Assembly: GCA_916700875.1 (NCBI GenBank)
Contig: CAKAKS010000022.1
Coordinates: 18,488,065-18,552,064 of the forward strand
Origin: Sebastes aleutianus
Taxonomy: Eukaryota; Chordata; Actinopteri; Perciformes; Sebastidae
Length of the DNA stretch: 64,000 nt
Direction: 5' to 3'
Shown in pieces: positions 12,682 through 24,600 of this stretch (the stretch's first letter is position 1; every line of letters starts with the position of its first letter). The position numbers were made by a program, and so were the translations under genes. The notes below the pieces were generated by a model, which saw only the letters and a program-made list of their open reading frames with translations, made no database searches and was not told where the DNA came from.

Positions 12682-15600
12682 GTTTTTCCATATTTTTTTA
12701 TCTATTTAGTTTTATTTATTTGAATTTATTATTATTCCTTTTCTATTTTTTTCATTCTTTTATTTTTTATTTTCAAACTTTATCTCTCATTTTTATTTTT
12801 TTTAATTAATTTATCTTTTTATTTATTTATTTATTTACTTATGTATCTATTTATCTATTTATCTAGTTATTTATTCTTTTTCAATTCCTTTTCTATACTT
12901 ATCTTCTCTTCTCTCCTAATATAAGTATAAATAAACATGTTATTTTTCCTCCCTGTACATTTATGTATTCTCTGGGCCTATGGACAAAAAATATTACTCA
13001 TTCCTACTTAATGGAACAATGTGTGGACATTGTAAGGGTGCCGAAGCTCACAGACTGCCTCCTAAGGACACTTATGAACCTGTTGTGAATTGTCAAAACA
13101 AACATACGCTTCAGTTGTCCTTTAACATTCTAGCCCCATTGTCGTCCTCATAAAACAACACCACGCTGAGTCCTTCTAACAGTTTTACCTTCACCTGTTT
13201 TTCAGAGATTCCTAAAACAGAAACCCACTTTGAGGAGCGTCTCATCCTGAAAGCCTTCTTGCTCAAGTTCATGAACGCATACGCGCCGATCTTTTATGTG
13301 GCTTTCTTCAAGGGACGGTAAGTCAAAGTGGTCCCTTGACCTCTGACCTCCAGATATGTGAATGTAAATGGGTTCTATGGGTACCCACGAGTCTCCCCTT
13401 TACAGATATGCCCACTTTATGATAATCACATGCAGTTTGGGGCAAGTCGTAGTCAAGTCATCACACTGACACACTGACAGCTGTTGTTGCCTGTTGGGCT
13501 GCAGTTTACCATGTTATGATTTGAGCATATTGTTTTATGCTAAATGCAGTACCTGTGAGGGTTTCTGGACAATATCTGTCATTGTTTTGTGTTGTTAATT
13601 GATTTATAATAATAAATATATCCATATATTTACATAAAGCAGCATATTTGCCCACTCCCGTGTTGATAAGAGTATTAAATACTTGACAAATCTCCCTGTA
13701 AGGTACATTTTGAACAGATAAAAAGTATGCAAATAATCATAAATACATTTATTTATGGATAAATACACATTGCTTACGGGTGAATCCAAGTGAAGCTTCT
13801 CAGTCCTCATTGTCTGTTTGTGTGTTTTCGCAGGTTTGCTGGTCGACCCGGAAATTACGTGTACGTCTTCAATGATTTTCGGATGGAAGAGGTTTGTAAT
13901 CCAACTTTATATCCGTGTTTCTTTTCATTTGACTGAATACGTAAAGTGATAATGAATAAGTGTAGAAATGAAGTGTGCGTCTCCCTCAGTGTGCGCCAGG
14001 AGGCTGCCTCATCGAGCTGTGCATCCAGCTCAGCATCATCATGCTGGGCAAGCAGCTGATCCAGAACAACATCTTTGAGATCGGCATCCCGTAAGAAGAC
14101 ACTCCTTTATTTTTATATATATGTGCTCACCTAGTGTGAAGTTTTCTACATGTGGAGACGTGGAATGCAGAAGAGCAAGAAACAAAGTGTGATATTTTCA
14201 CTAATGTCTGTCTTTACATACTCACATGCTTACTCACAAGCACTTACAAGAGTCTCTCTCCCCTCCGTCTTGTTCTAACATTCCTCCCATGTCCATACAG
14301 TGCTTCTTCATCTTGCGCAACATCTCAGCTTTTTACATGCAAATCCGAAAAAAAGGTCAGAGGTCAGCTCTGTTTAAAACAACTGTCACACATCAGAGGA
14401 GCCTCTTTGGCTTCAGGCTGCACTGTTACAGTCGCTGTAAGCACAGCTTGACCTCCCGTCCTCATCAAACACCCTGGTTTCTCCGGGACGTCCTGAGGGA
14501 TCAGCGAGTTACGGCACATACCGTCACACCATCTACATACCGTCCACTCATCTGGTTTACATTCATCCACTTAGAATCTCTCACACCTGGGAGCTCACCA
14601 GTAAAACCACAGTCTTCAGGCAGTACATTAGAGGTTTTAAAAAAGTGTTTCTGACCCTAAAAGCTCCTGTCTAAAGATGTAAGAGACGGACCTGTCCTCC
14701 CAAAGAGGATTCAGGTCTACGGAGACTTCACGGCAGCCTCATTCTGAGCTGCCAAAAACGAGCGACTGGCCCACAACAGTCATGGCTTGTTGAATTATAA
14801 AAGAAGGGGGCGCTTTCGCTGCATTCGGAGGAGCCTCGGACAGTCTTGTTAACTCACTGTGACATATTGAGGTTTGAAAAGTGGACTTCAAATTATGCAG
14901 CTCCTGAATTGGGACACAGTTTTGTGTGCACACGAGGAATTGTAAGACACGCAAGGCACGAGGTCTTGAGGCTAAGATCCTGCGTGATACACAGAACTTG
15001 CCTGAGATTCATCACGTTTTTAAGTTTTCTTCAGGGTCAAAGTAATCCGGTGATAGTTGTCTGTACATACATGGGTACATTGCAAACACGAACCGCGAAC
15101 AACTAATTCGGCATACTTCTTATGGTTCCAATTGCCAAAATTGTACCCATTCAAAGACAATTCTACCAAATTATTTAAAGCTGTAAGAAGTGATTTTGAC
15201 CACTAGAGGGCAGAAAACAACTGAAACAGATTCACGAAACATAAATGCTGTCTAAAAATTATAGTAGTTATGGTTTACCTGGTGAGCAATTGCCTACATA
15301 GACATTTAGCAGACACCCGCTGCAACATTATTATCTCATTTGGAGTCATGTTTTGGCCACCTGATGAGTATAAGTCTAGTATTGAATGTCCTTTAAAGGT
15401 CCCATATCATGCTCATTTTCAGGTTCATACTTGTATTTTGTGTTTCTACTAGTACATGTTTACATGCTGTAATGTTAAAAAAACACTTTATTTTCCTCAC
15501 ACTGTCTGCCTGAATATGCCTGTATTTACCCTCTGTCTGAAACGCTCCGTTTTAGCACATTTCAACAGAATTGTAACAGAATTGCGTTGCTAGGCAACAG

Positions 15601-18600
15601 TTTAGGTCCATGATTACTTCCTGTCAGCTGATGTCATTCACATACACTGCAACCGGTAAATAAACTCGGACATATTCAGAATGTTTACGTTTAAAACTGT
15701 GAAATAGTCTATATAATGCAGATTTGTGACATCACAAATGGACAGAAATCCTGACGGCTTGATTCAAACGCACAGTGTCTGAATACGGGATGTGTGTATT
15801 CCTCCGTATATTGAGCGTTTCGATACTTTTACAGTATTTTACATAGCACTTAAACCTGCTTTATAATATATAAGACATGAAAATCTCACTTTTTACAATA
15901 TGGGACCTTTAAAAACTCCTGAGAAATCTAGGTCTTTAGCTTGCGAAGATGCTCCATTTTACACTCTGCTGAAAGCTGCACAGAGCTGCAGTTAGCTGAT
16001 AATTATCTGAATGACAGACCTGAGTGATGCGTTGCATTTCTCACAGTATATTTAGCTAACAGTAAAACAATGTTACTGCTTCAAAAGGAGGGAAAAGGAA
16101 AACATACGTTAAGTGTTCACACAGCGAGTAGGAGAGTCCTGACCTACATCACAAACCTCTAATCTCCTTTCAGAGTGTGTATGGAGAGTGTGTGTGTGTG
16201 TGTGTGTCTACATCTACTTTATGACTCTCTGTGTGTGTTTAAAGGACACCAGTAAACATTTATACTTTCACTGCCTCCTTAAATGTGCCGTACAAACTGC
16301 AACCACATACATAATCCAGTCAAGCTGCTTTCATTAGTGTTTTTATTAGAGCAGTACACGCAGTCACACGTAAGAATGTGTCGTGCATTCACACAGTCAT
16401 ACGTGCATTGTTTTACATGCATGAACAGACTGTGAGGTGGAATTATTTACACTAAGGCATGTACTTATACAAACACACACATAAAGGTCTTTTGTACTGT
16501 ACCTGGCTCTCTGCGCTCTCCCACTGGGTTTCCCAGCAGCGGTTTTGTTAGCATCACACAGCTTCAGTTTGCAGTCGGATGCCAGCCTAATGGCTACTTT
16601 CTTCAACGGCGTCCGCGTCTCTTTGAAAAGCGTCTGGCTGTTAGTGCAGTCGGTTGGTCTACCTATAGTATATTGTCTCAGGGAAAGTACACATCCTATA
16701 CTGTAAGCCCAGCAACACCCTGCTTCACATTCATGAACTATAAACACGTACTGTAGGTGCAGTGCCTCGTAAAGTAAATATAGGTTGTAGTTATTTTTCA
16801 CTGGAATCAGGATATGAAATTCAGTCTTCCGGCTGCAGTAAAGATGCAGCATTTTAACTTTGATGAATGCCAAATTCAGTATTAAATGCAATTAAACTTA
16901 CCTCTCGTCCACCTCTCCCTCCGTCCTGACAGGAAGTTGAAGAAGCTGGTGCGTGCGATAAAGGATAAAGGTGCAGCGGAGAAGGAGATGGAGGAGGAGA
17001 GGCCTCCACAGCAGTGGAACCTGGACTACGCCCTGGCTCCCTTTGAAGGCCTCACGCCTGAATACATGGAGATGAGTGAGTCTGCACGCACGCGAGCACA
17101 CACACACAAACACACACACACACACACAGAAAAATAGCTTAAGGTACAAGACCAGACATTTATGCACCAACTGGTATGGTGAGACTATTGCTGAGAGATG
17201 TTATGTAATCTGTATCTGCGAGGATCTTCTCAGGTGAAAGTGCATGGTTGCAGGTGGTTACCATGGTTACACGTCTCCAATCCGGCAAGGACTCTCTCAG
17301 GAAGTGACGACGTAAATTACGGTTCAGTGCATCCGAAAAGATACATACTACTGTTTATTCACACAAAAGTGTGTTGAACGATAGTACACATATTGAGTAT
17401 GTAGTGCATAGTATGTGATTTTGGCTGAAGCCCATGCTTATGAACTATGGAGGATGTAACCTGACAAAATAAATTAATAAATAATTAAATTACTTGATAA
17501 ATAAATATGTCATTAAATTTATCGAAACATAATATAAAAAATAAATGTAGCCATTAATTAATCGCTAAAAAGTGGCACTAATTGATATATTTGTTTTAAT
17601 TGGCTTCTTTATTTATTTATTTTTGTATTAATTCCCTTATTTATTTACTCTTCTGTTTAATTTACCCTTTTATTTATTTATGTATTTATTTTTGTTAATT
17701 TTTAAATTTATTTATTTATTTTTCCGTTTAGTTTTTATTTATCCATTTATTTTTGCATTAATGTTTTTTTTATTATTTTTTTATTTTATATTTATTTAAA
17801 ATGTATTTATGCATTTATTTCTACATGGTTTTCCCTTTGCATTTCACCCCTTATTTATTTCCCCAAACTTATTTATATCTGTATGAAGTGGCCGTCCCTC
17901 AACCCAATGACATATTTATAAATTTATCGAGTCATTTATTCATTTATTTTTTATTTTGGCAGGTTCCATCCTCCATAATGAACAGCATTTGTTAGTTGTT
18001 GGAAGTGCCTTAAGTTGACAAGGACCTTTACCGGAGACGTGAACATATGACTCTCGTCTATCACAACAAACATTTAGATTGGAGGACAAATGTGCTCCAC
18101 TCACACTGCATATACAATAATGAATTTACACTCATATCCATCACAAACCAAAGCACATAAACACCGGAGATTAAAGGGTTTTCCCTCCGTCATGCATTAC
18201 CACTCTCAGCTGTGTATTTAAATGGACATGTTTGATATTTAAGGCCAGCAAGTAATTAGCAAGTGACACATTATTTTGAATGGCTTTCAGTTTCATTCAC
18301 CACGGCCTCCCTCGTCTTTCCAGCGCTTCGGTTAGAATGCCAGATTTCTCTTTTTTCAGTCATTTTTATAGTTATTCAAACAGAAAATAGTACCTTTGTT
18401 GTCCCTCAGTTGTCTGCATTTGATAGCAAATGACACCACGCGTATACAGTACAGGCCTGGCTATTTGGAGAAAGTTCACAAATGGTTAGGAGGAACATGA
18501 CGTCATGTCGGGAGGCGAAGGAGGGACTGCCACTCTGAGGTTTTCAGACAGGCTTCTGTAGATTTTTTGGGAGCCCGCGGGGGTCATGCTGCAGTGTGGG

Positions 18601-21600
18601 CTCTTACAGATCAGTTATATAATGTAATCAATGCAGAGATTGTATTACTGTACGTATTTAAACATTTGTAACACAGTGTCCAACTTGTTTTCACACATTT
18701 GTGGCATTAGCTGGTTGCAGTCATGGAAAACCTCTACATTTTTACATTAGTAAGTCAGACCCTCTGTGGAGAACTGGCAGTGGCACCAGTCTGTCTTTAC
18801 TGTTGTTGGCACAAATTAAACGTGGTGGAAAAACAACCCTGTAAATCAAATGTTATCTAGACCAGTGGTTCCCAACCTTTTTTTCCTTGAAGCCCTCCCT
18901 TCTTGTATCTAAGAAAAGCTGAGGACCCCCCCGTATTTTCTGACGTCATCACTCTAAAATAATTTAAAAATCCTCGAACAAAATCCTCAATTTGAGTAAA
19001 GTGATTCGGTGTATTAAATGAGTATCAACATACTTTAATGAATATAACTCGTCAGTGTGTCTCTCTTTGTGTGCAGCAAGCAGAGCTTTTGACCGCAGTG
19101 AAAAATGATGTTTTTGAAAGGCTAGACGCCAACAAATATGGATTGAAGCAGAATATTCCGTTAGATAAAAACATGTTGTGAATTTTGTAAATCACAATCA
19201 CAATCAGAAATACTGTATTGATCCCCGGGGGGAGTTGAGGCATTACAGTTGCTCTTTTATAAACATAAGAAATGTAACAAAATAGAAATAAAGGAGTATG
19301 TAACATGTAAATTATGTACAAAATTATACAATTTCATGTAAAGAAAACTAAATTAAAAATACAAAAATGAGAATATATATATTTTTTGAAAGGCTAAACG
19401 CCAACAAATATGGATTAAAGCAGAATATTTCGTTAGATAAAATCATGTTGTGAATTTTGGAAATGATTACGTCTGTCTTTTTTCAATAAATGTTGACGTT
19501 TGGACTTTTCAACGCTCTCCTTCGCAGCCACTACTGGAATCTAATTCTACTAATAATATAATACTGATAATATTAGCCTGATCTTTATCTGCAGCTGTGC
19601 AGAAATAATGGGTTTGAACACAATGTGGTTTACTAATTAGCATAAAACACTTTTGTATAAATTATCCAGTAGGTGTGTTATAACGACTTTATTTGGCAAC
19701 CCCCTAAAGGGGCCCAGACCCCAGGTTGGGAACCACTGATCTAGAGGCCTATTAAATGGCATGTAGAGGAAAAAAATAACAAAATGAAATGAAGTGTCTT
19801 TACAAGCAAAATGAAAGTAAGCGAATTAGATTATTCCTAGTTTTCCTACAGTAAATGTTTCTGCACAGCGTGTTAGCTTGCAAATCATCATCATTAAGGT
19901 CATTCAGAGGTTAAATAGTTTAAAGGAGGGGCAACTATGTGCCAGTAAAAGTTGACAGATTCACTGCCCGGGAGGGGAAAGCTACTATATGGAGACGATA
20001 AAGAGCTACAGGTGTTGTTATGTCTGAGGGCACACTGACACACACACATGCACATGCACAGCTGTAGGCGTACCTTTTGTACTATTACAACCAACTGCAG
20101 TCATAACAAACCAACACCTGCTCAGTCATAACTTTTCTTGTGGAAAAAAAATAAAGCCTTAGAAGTAGCTGAACTGAATATTTATTTGCAGAGATCAACA
20201 TTGTAGATTGAAATTTAGCTGTTAACATTAAAAAAATGTTTTGGTTTAAAGTTGCAATCAGCAGATTTGTCATATAAATATCTGTTTTTCTATCACAAAC
20301 TGCAGATGACAGTCAGCAGTTCATGAAAGAAAGTTATTAAAGATCCCCTCCGGACATATTAAAGTCGTAAAAATACTTGGAATACTAACTTGTGTAAGAT
20401 GTGGCTTTTACACACACACACAAAAGAGTCAATTACGTCTTTGAAAAGTCTTGAAATCTGCAAATATTTTTTAAGTATTGTTACATAAGTTTAACTAGTG
20501 GGAACAGAATGTCCCCAACTTCACAGAAAAGTTCTCAGTGTTCAGTGTGTGTGTCTCAACTTTCCACATCACACTTGTTTAAGTAGCATATTGGGAAGTT
20601 GTGATGTCACAAAATCGTTTTGTACATGTTAAACTCAGAGAAACGTCCCCTTTTCAGCAGATTGGATGTGAAAACGGCTTTCTAGTGCCGATCTCTGTAT
20701 CAGTGAAGGTCAAACATTCAAAGGATTCAACAATAAGCAAAACATATTTTCGAGTGGACGGGAACTTTAAATTTGCTGATTTAAACACTTGGAGGATGGG
20801 AGAGTCCGTCTTTCCCATGAAACTTCTTCTATTTAGTTTATGTTTAAAGAAACAACAACAACAGATTGGATTAAAGACGGTTTGAAATATGCAAACCCGC
20901 AGGCTACAGTTTGGAGTCGGTTCCTGCACTGAATGTGAGAAAGTAACTTACTTTTTATCAAGTATCTCTAGAGTTACACATTTGTGCTCTTAAGTCAACA
21001 TTTTGAATGAGGATAGAGCTCTTCAGAACCACGACTAATGCTTCTATGTCCATAATCAGCTTCAGACTTTTGTGCACCTCTGATTTGAAGACACAGATGC
21101 AACACAATAGTCAGGACGCGTGGTATCTAGTGTCTGAGGTGGAACAGGTTCCTTGCATTCATGCCCGACCTCCAAACAGTGAACGTAGTGACATTTTGAT
21201 CGGTCCGTTAACCAACTAGGGACCCAACAATTCCCTGTAATGATTGATTGGTTGATAAACTAACTAACTGAATGTGAAAATAGCTGCTTCAAGGCTCCAC
21301 TGAATACATTCATTGTAGGGGTGTAAGAAAATATCAATACATGGGTATCGCGATATTATGTTTTGCGACTGTATTGATTCTCCAAAATGCTGAATCGATT
21401 TCTAATTAACCTCTTAAAACCAATGATTTTGGGGGTCATCAGTATGTCTGGTCCGTTGTCGTGAACGCGATATCTCAGGAACGCCTGGAGGGAATTCTTA
21501 AAATTTTCCACAAACGTCCACTTGGACGTTGATGAACTGATTATATTTTGGTGGTCAAAGGTCAAGGTCACTGTGACATCATAAAACACGTTTATATGTT

Positions 21601-24600
21601 TCTGCGCCGAAGTCAACCGCAGCGGAGGCATTATGTTTTCGGGTTGTCCACATTTTGGTGGTACAACGTTAAAGGTCAAGGTCACTGCGACCTCATGTCC
21701 GTCCCATTCTCGTGAACGGGATATCTCAGGACCGTTAAAGGGAATTTCTTAAAATTTGGCACACACGTTCCCACCTGGAATCAAGGAGGACCTCATTACA
21801 TTTTGGTGGTCAAAGGTCAAAGTCACTGTGACCTCACGTCAATCCCATTCTTGTGAACGTGATATCTCAGGAATGCTTAGAGGAAATTTCTTCAAATTTG
21901 CCCCAAACGTTCACTTAGACTCAAGATGAGCTGATTAGATTTTGGTGGTCAAAGGTCAAGGTCACTGTCACCTCTCAAAACACATTTTTATGCGTCCCGC
22001 CATTCTCGTGAACGTGATATCTCAGGAACGCCTGGAGGGAATTTCTTCAAGGATGAACTGATTAGATTTTGGTGGTCAAAGGTCAAAGGTCAAGGTCACT
22101 GTGACCTCACGTCCGTCCCATTCTCGTGAACGCGATATCTCAGGAACACCTGGAGGGAATTTCCTCAAATTTGGCACAAACGTTCCCACCTGGAATCAAG
22201 GAGGACCTCATTACATTTTGGTGGTCAAAGGTCAAGGTCACTGTGACCTCACGTCCATCCCATTCTCGTTAACGCGATATCTCATGCAAACTGCAATATG
22301 ACTGGTTGGCGGAAGCATATTTTTTTTTACTTGCCATAATAAGACAATGTGAAGATTTCATGTGATATGGAGTGAGGGACAGGGAGGAGGGAGGAGGAAG
22401 AAGAGAAAAAACAGAAAGAAGACTGTCGCTGCAGGGCACAGCAAGGAATGTAAGAAATGTCTGAGCTCTACATGCTCACACATAGCTGTTAGATGTATGA
22501 ATGGGTATTCCTGGTTTGTGTTAACTCTTGTACTATTTGCGTGTGTGCTTGTCTGTAACTGTGTTGTATTTGCTCACGTCTCTGTGAGAGACCCGCTGCT
22601 CGTGTTGAGGTATGTGTGTGTGTCTTCTTTGTGTGCGCCCGGGCCGGCCTCGAACCCGTCAACCTCGGCTCAGGTAGATAGCGAGGTTATTCTAAGCTTG
22701 CCCTCTAGCGCTCGCCGCTCCGCTGTCGTATTTTCTTCCTCGCCGCCCTTTGTCTCGGCGTGGCGTCCCGAGGTGAAGCCGTCAGTCTCCGGCTCGCTGG
22801 AAATCCCCGTTCCCACACTGCTAAAGTTCCCATCCATCAGCCAAAGTCAGGCCAACTGCCTCGTCTTTCTCATGTTTCCTCTCCACATTCTTAGTCGGCA
22901 GGTGAATGTTGTTTTGATAATTTATTGAAAGTTTGTTGCAGCAATAATGTGATTAAGCTTACATATTTAAAGGAACCCACAAAGTAATCATTTGTATATC
23001 AATTACTCACCCAGTGTTACCTTGATTTCTTGAAGAAAACTTTGTTTTTCTCTCATGCCTCCACAGAGAACAGAGAATCAAAAAAACTGAGAAAAGTTTT
23101 GAGTAATTGAAGTAAATTAGAATTTTTTTTTAATTTTAAAGCTTTTACGTGTCTTTAAAAAGACAGTTGCTAACATGTGGCTAAATGAGACTACTAAACG
23201 TCATCACGCCTTTACAGCCTCGTTGTGTATACTCACGCTCATGCTTCTTTTTTGTCCGACCAGCCTCAGTGGGTGGAGAGATTTATTTTTTAACCAAACT
23301 TTCGGTGTATGCATCTGCCTCTCTGCACCGGCCTCACTACAGCTGATCTCTGACCTTCCTGTGGCCGAAGGGAAGCTGGAGTGGAAAGCCTGGACGAGCT
23401 TTTTAAGGCATTCTGGTTGTTGAACTACTGTTTAAGTTGGCGGTAGTGAGTAAGGCAGCTGCTGCCAACAGCCCTACAGTACTAATATCCAGCATTTGTG
23501 TGTAATTGTGACGATAACGATAAATTCCCATCAACTGTAGTTTTAATTATCAGACATGGTTGTTGTGTCTCTGGGTTATCTAATCAGACTGACTTACATA
23601 ACACAAATAGTTCCACACACACCGCTTAATCATAAAAAAGTCCCAGTTTAGCTGTTGGGGCGGTGGAGAGTTTAACCTTAAAAGGCATCATCTGAACCGC
23701 AGAGCGAGGCCCGGATAGACAGTGTGACTCCTGACCGAACAAATGACTATTCACCAACGTCAATCTGACGGCGTCTTAGTGGCGGCGTGAAATGTGTGTT
23801 TTTAATCTAGCAGAAATGGCTGATATAAGTGCTTCTTTTTAACTTCAACATAATAAAGCATGTACAAAGAGTTTTTTCAAGAGAAACGCAGGAGGTTAGT
23901 TTGTAGTCTACATAGCATTTGTAAGTGAGCAGAGCCTGTGATCATTCCGACTTCCAGTAGCATATTGAAACATGCTCTACTCACATTACTGCCGTCATCC
24001 CGTTATGATTATTTTGTTGGTGTAGAAAATGTAGCCAGTGTTGATCACCGTATCTGTAGCAAGCTAAGGACACCACAAGTAGTAAATCATCCATCGATTG
24101 CTTTGATTCTGCAATGCTTAACAGCCTGCGACTTTTCACCCACAACGCTCTTATTGTTGATTGTAATGTATCTTTCATTATATGATATCTGCCATTTTGT
24201 AAACATGGAGAATACATAAATATTTATATTTTTAGTAAACAGAAAATGAATAAAAACTTTATCCTTTAAGAAAGACTAAAACTAAACTGAAACAATACAG
24301 CCTGGGTAAAAAAAAAAAAAATGAATATGAATTTATTTCCGTTTTAGCCATTTAACTACAATATATCATTACCGAAAAAAAGGAGACAGCATGAATTTTT
24401 GTCAACTCTCATGACATTGAACCACAGAAACTGAATGATCCCAAAAGATATTATGCAAAAGACAACCATATGGTGAACAACATACATTTATTACGCTAAT
24501 TTTTCCGTATATTGAGCGTTTTGATAGTTTAACAGTATTTATAAAGCACTTAAACCTGCTTTATAATGTAAAAGACATGAAAATCTCACTTTTTACTATA

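Larger units (their letters stand above)
11639..13205 (+). other. ano2 intron
   Basis: Ordinary sequence to 12230, then the GAGAGGGA repeat and the AT-rich region 12480-12960. Confidence 0.8.
14091..16932 (+). other. ano2 intron, 2.8 kb
   Basis: Contains the empty-site repeat near 14990-15095, the complete MITE 15392-15913 and a short GT run near 16190. Nothing else recognised. Confidence 0.8.
21420..22290. repeat. degenerate tandem repeat array (about 120-250-bp units) carrying palindromic hormone-response-like sites
   Basis: gcgatatctcaggaacgcct, aatttggcacaaacgtccac and ttttggtggtcaaaggtcaa recur six times, with unit spacings of roughly 251, 141, 154, 118 and 143 bases. Each unit carries GGTCA-CTG-TGACC or a one-base variant. 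It lies in the large ano2 intron 2.6 kb upstream of the nested gene. Confidence 0.85.

Noticed and set aside
22362..22928. 188-codon + strand frame
   Set aside because: It spans a purine-rich patch and a moderately GC-rich intron segment, with no domain, biased codons or splice support.
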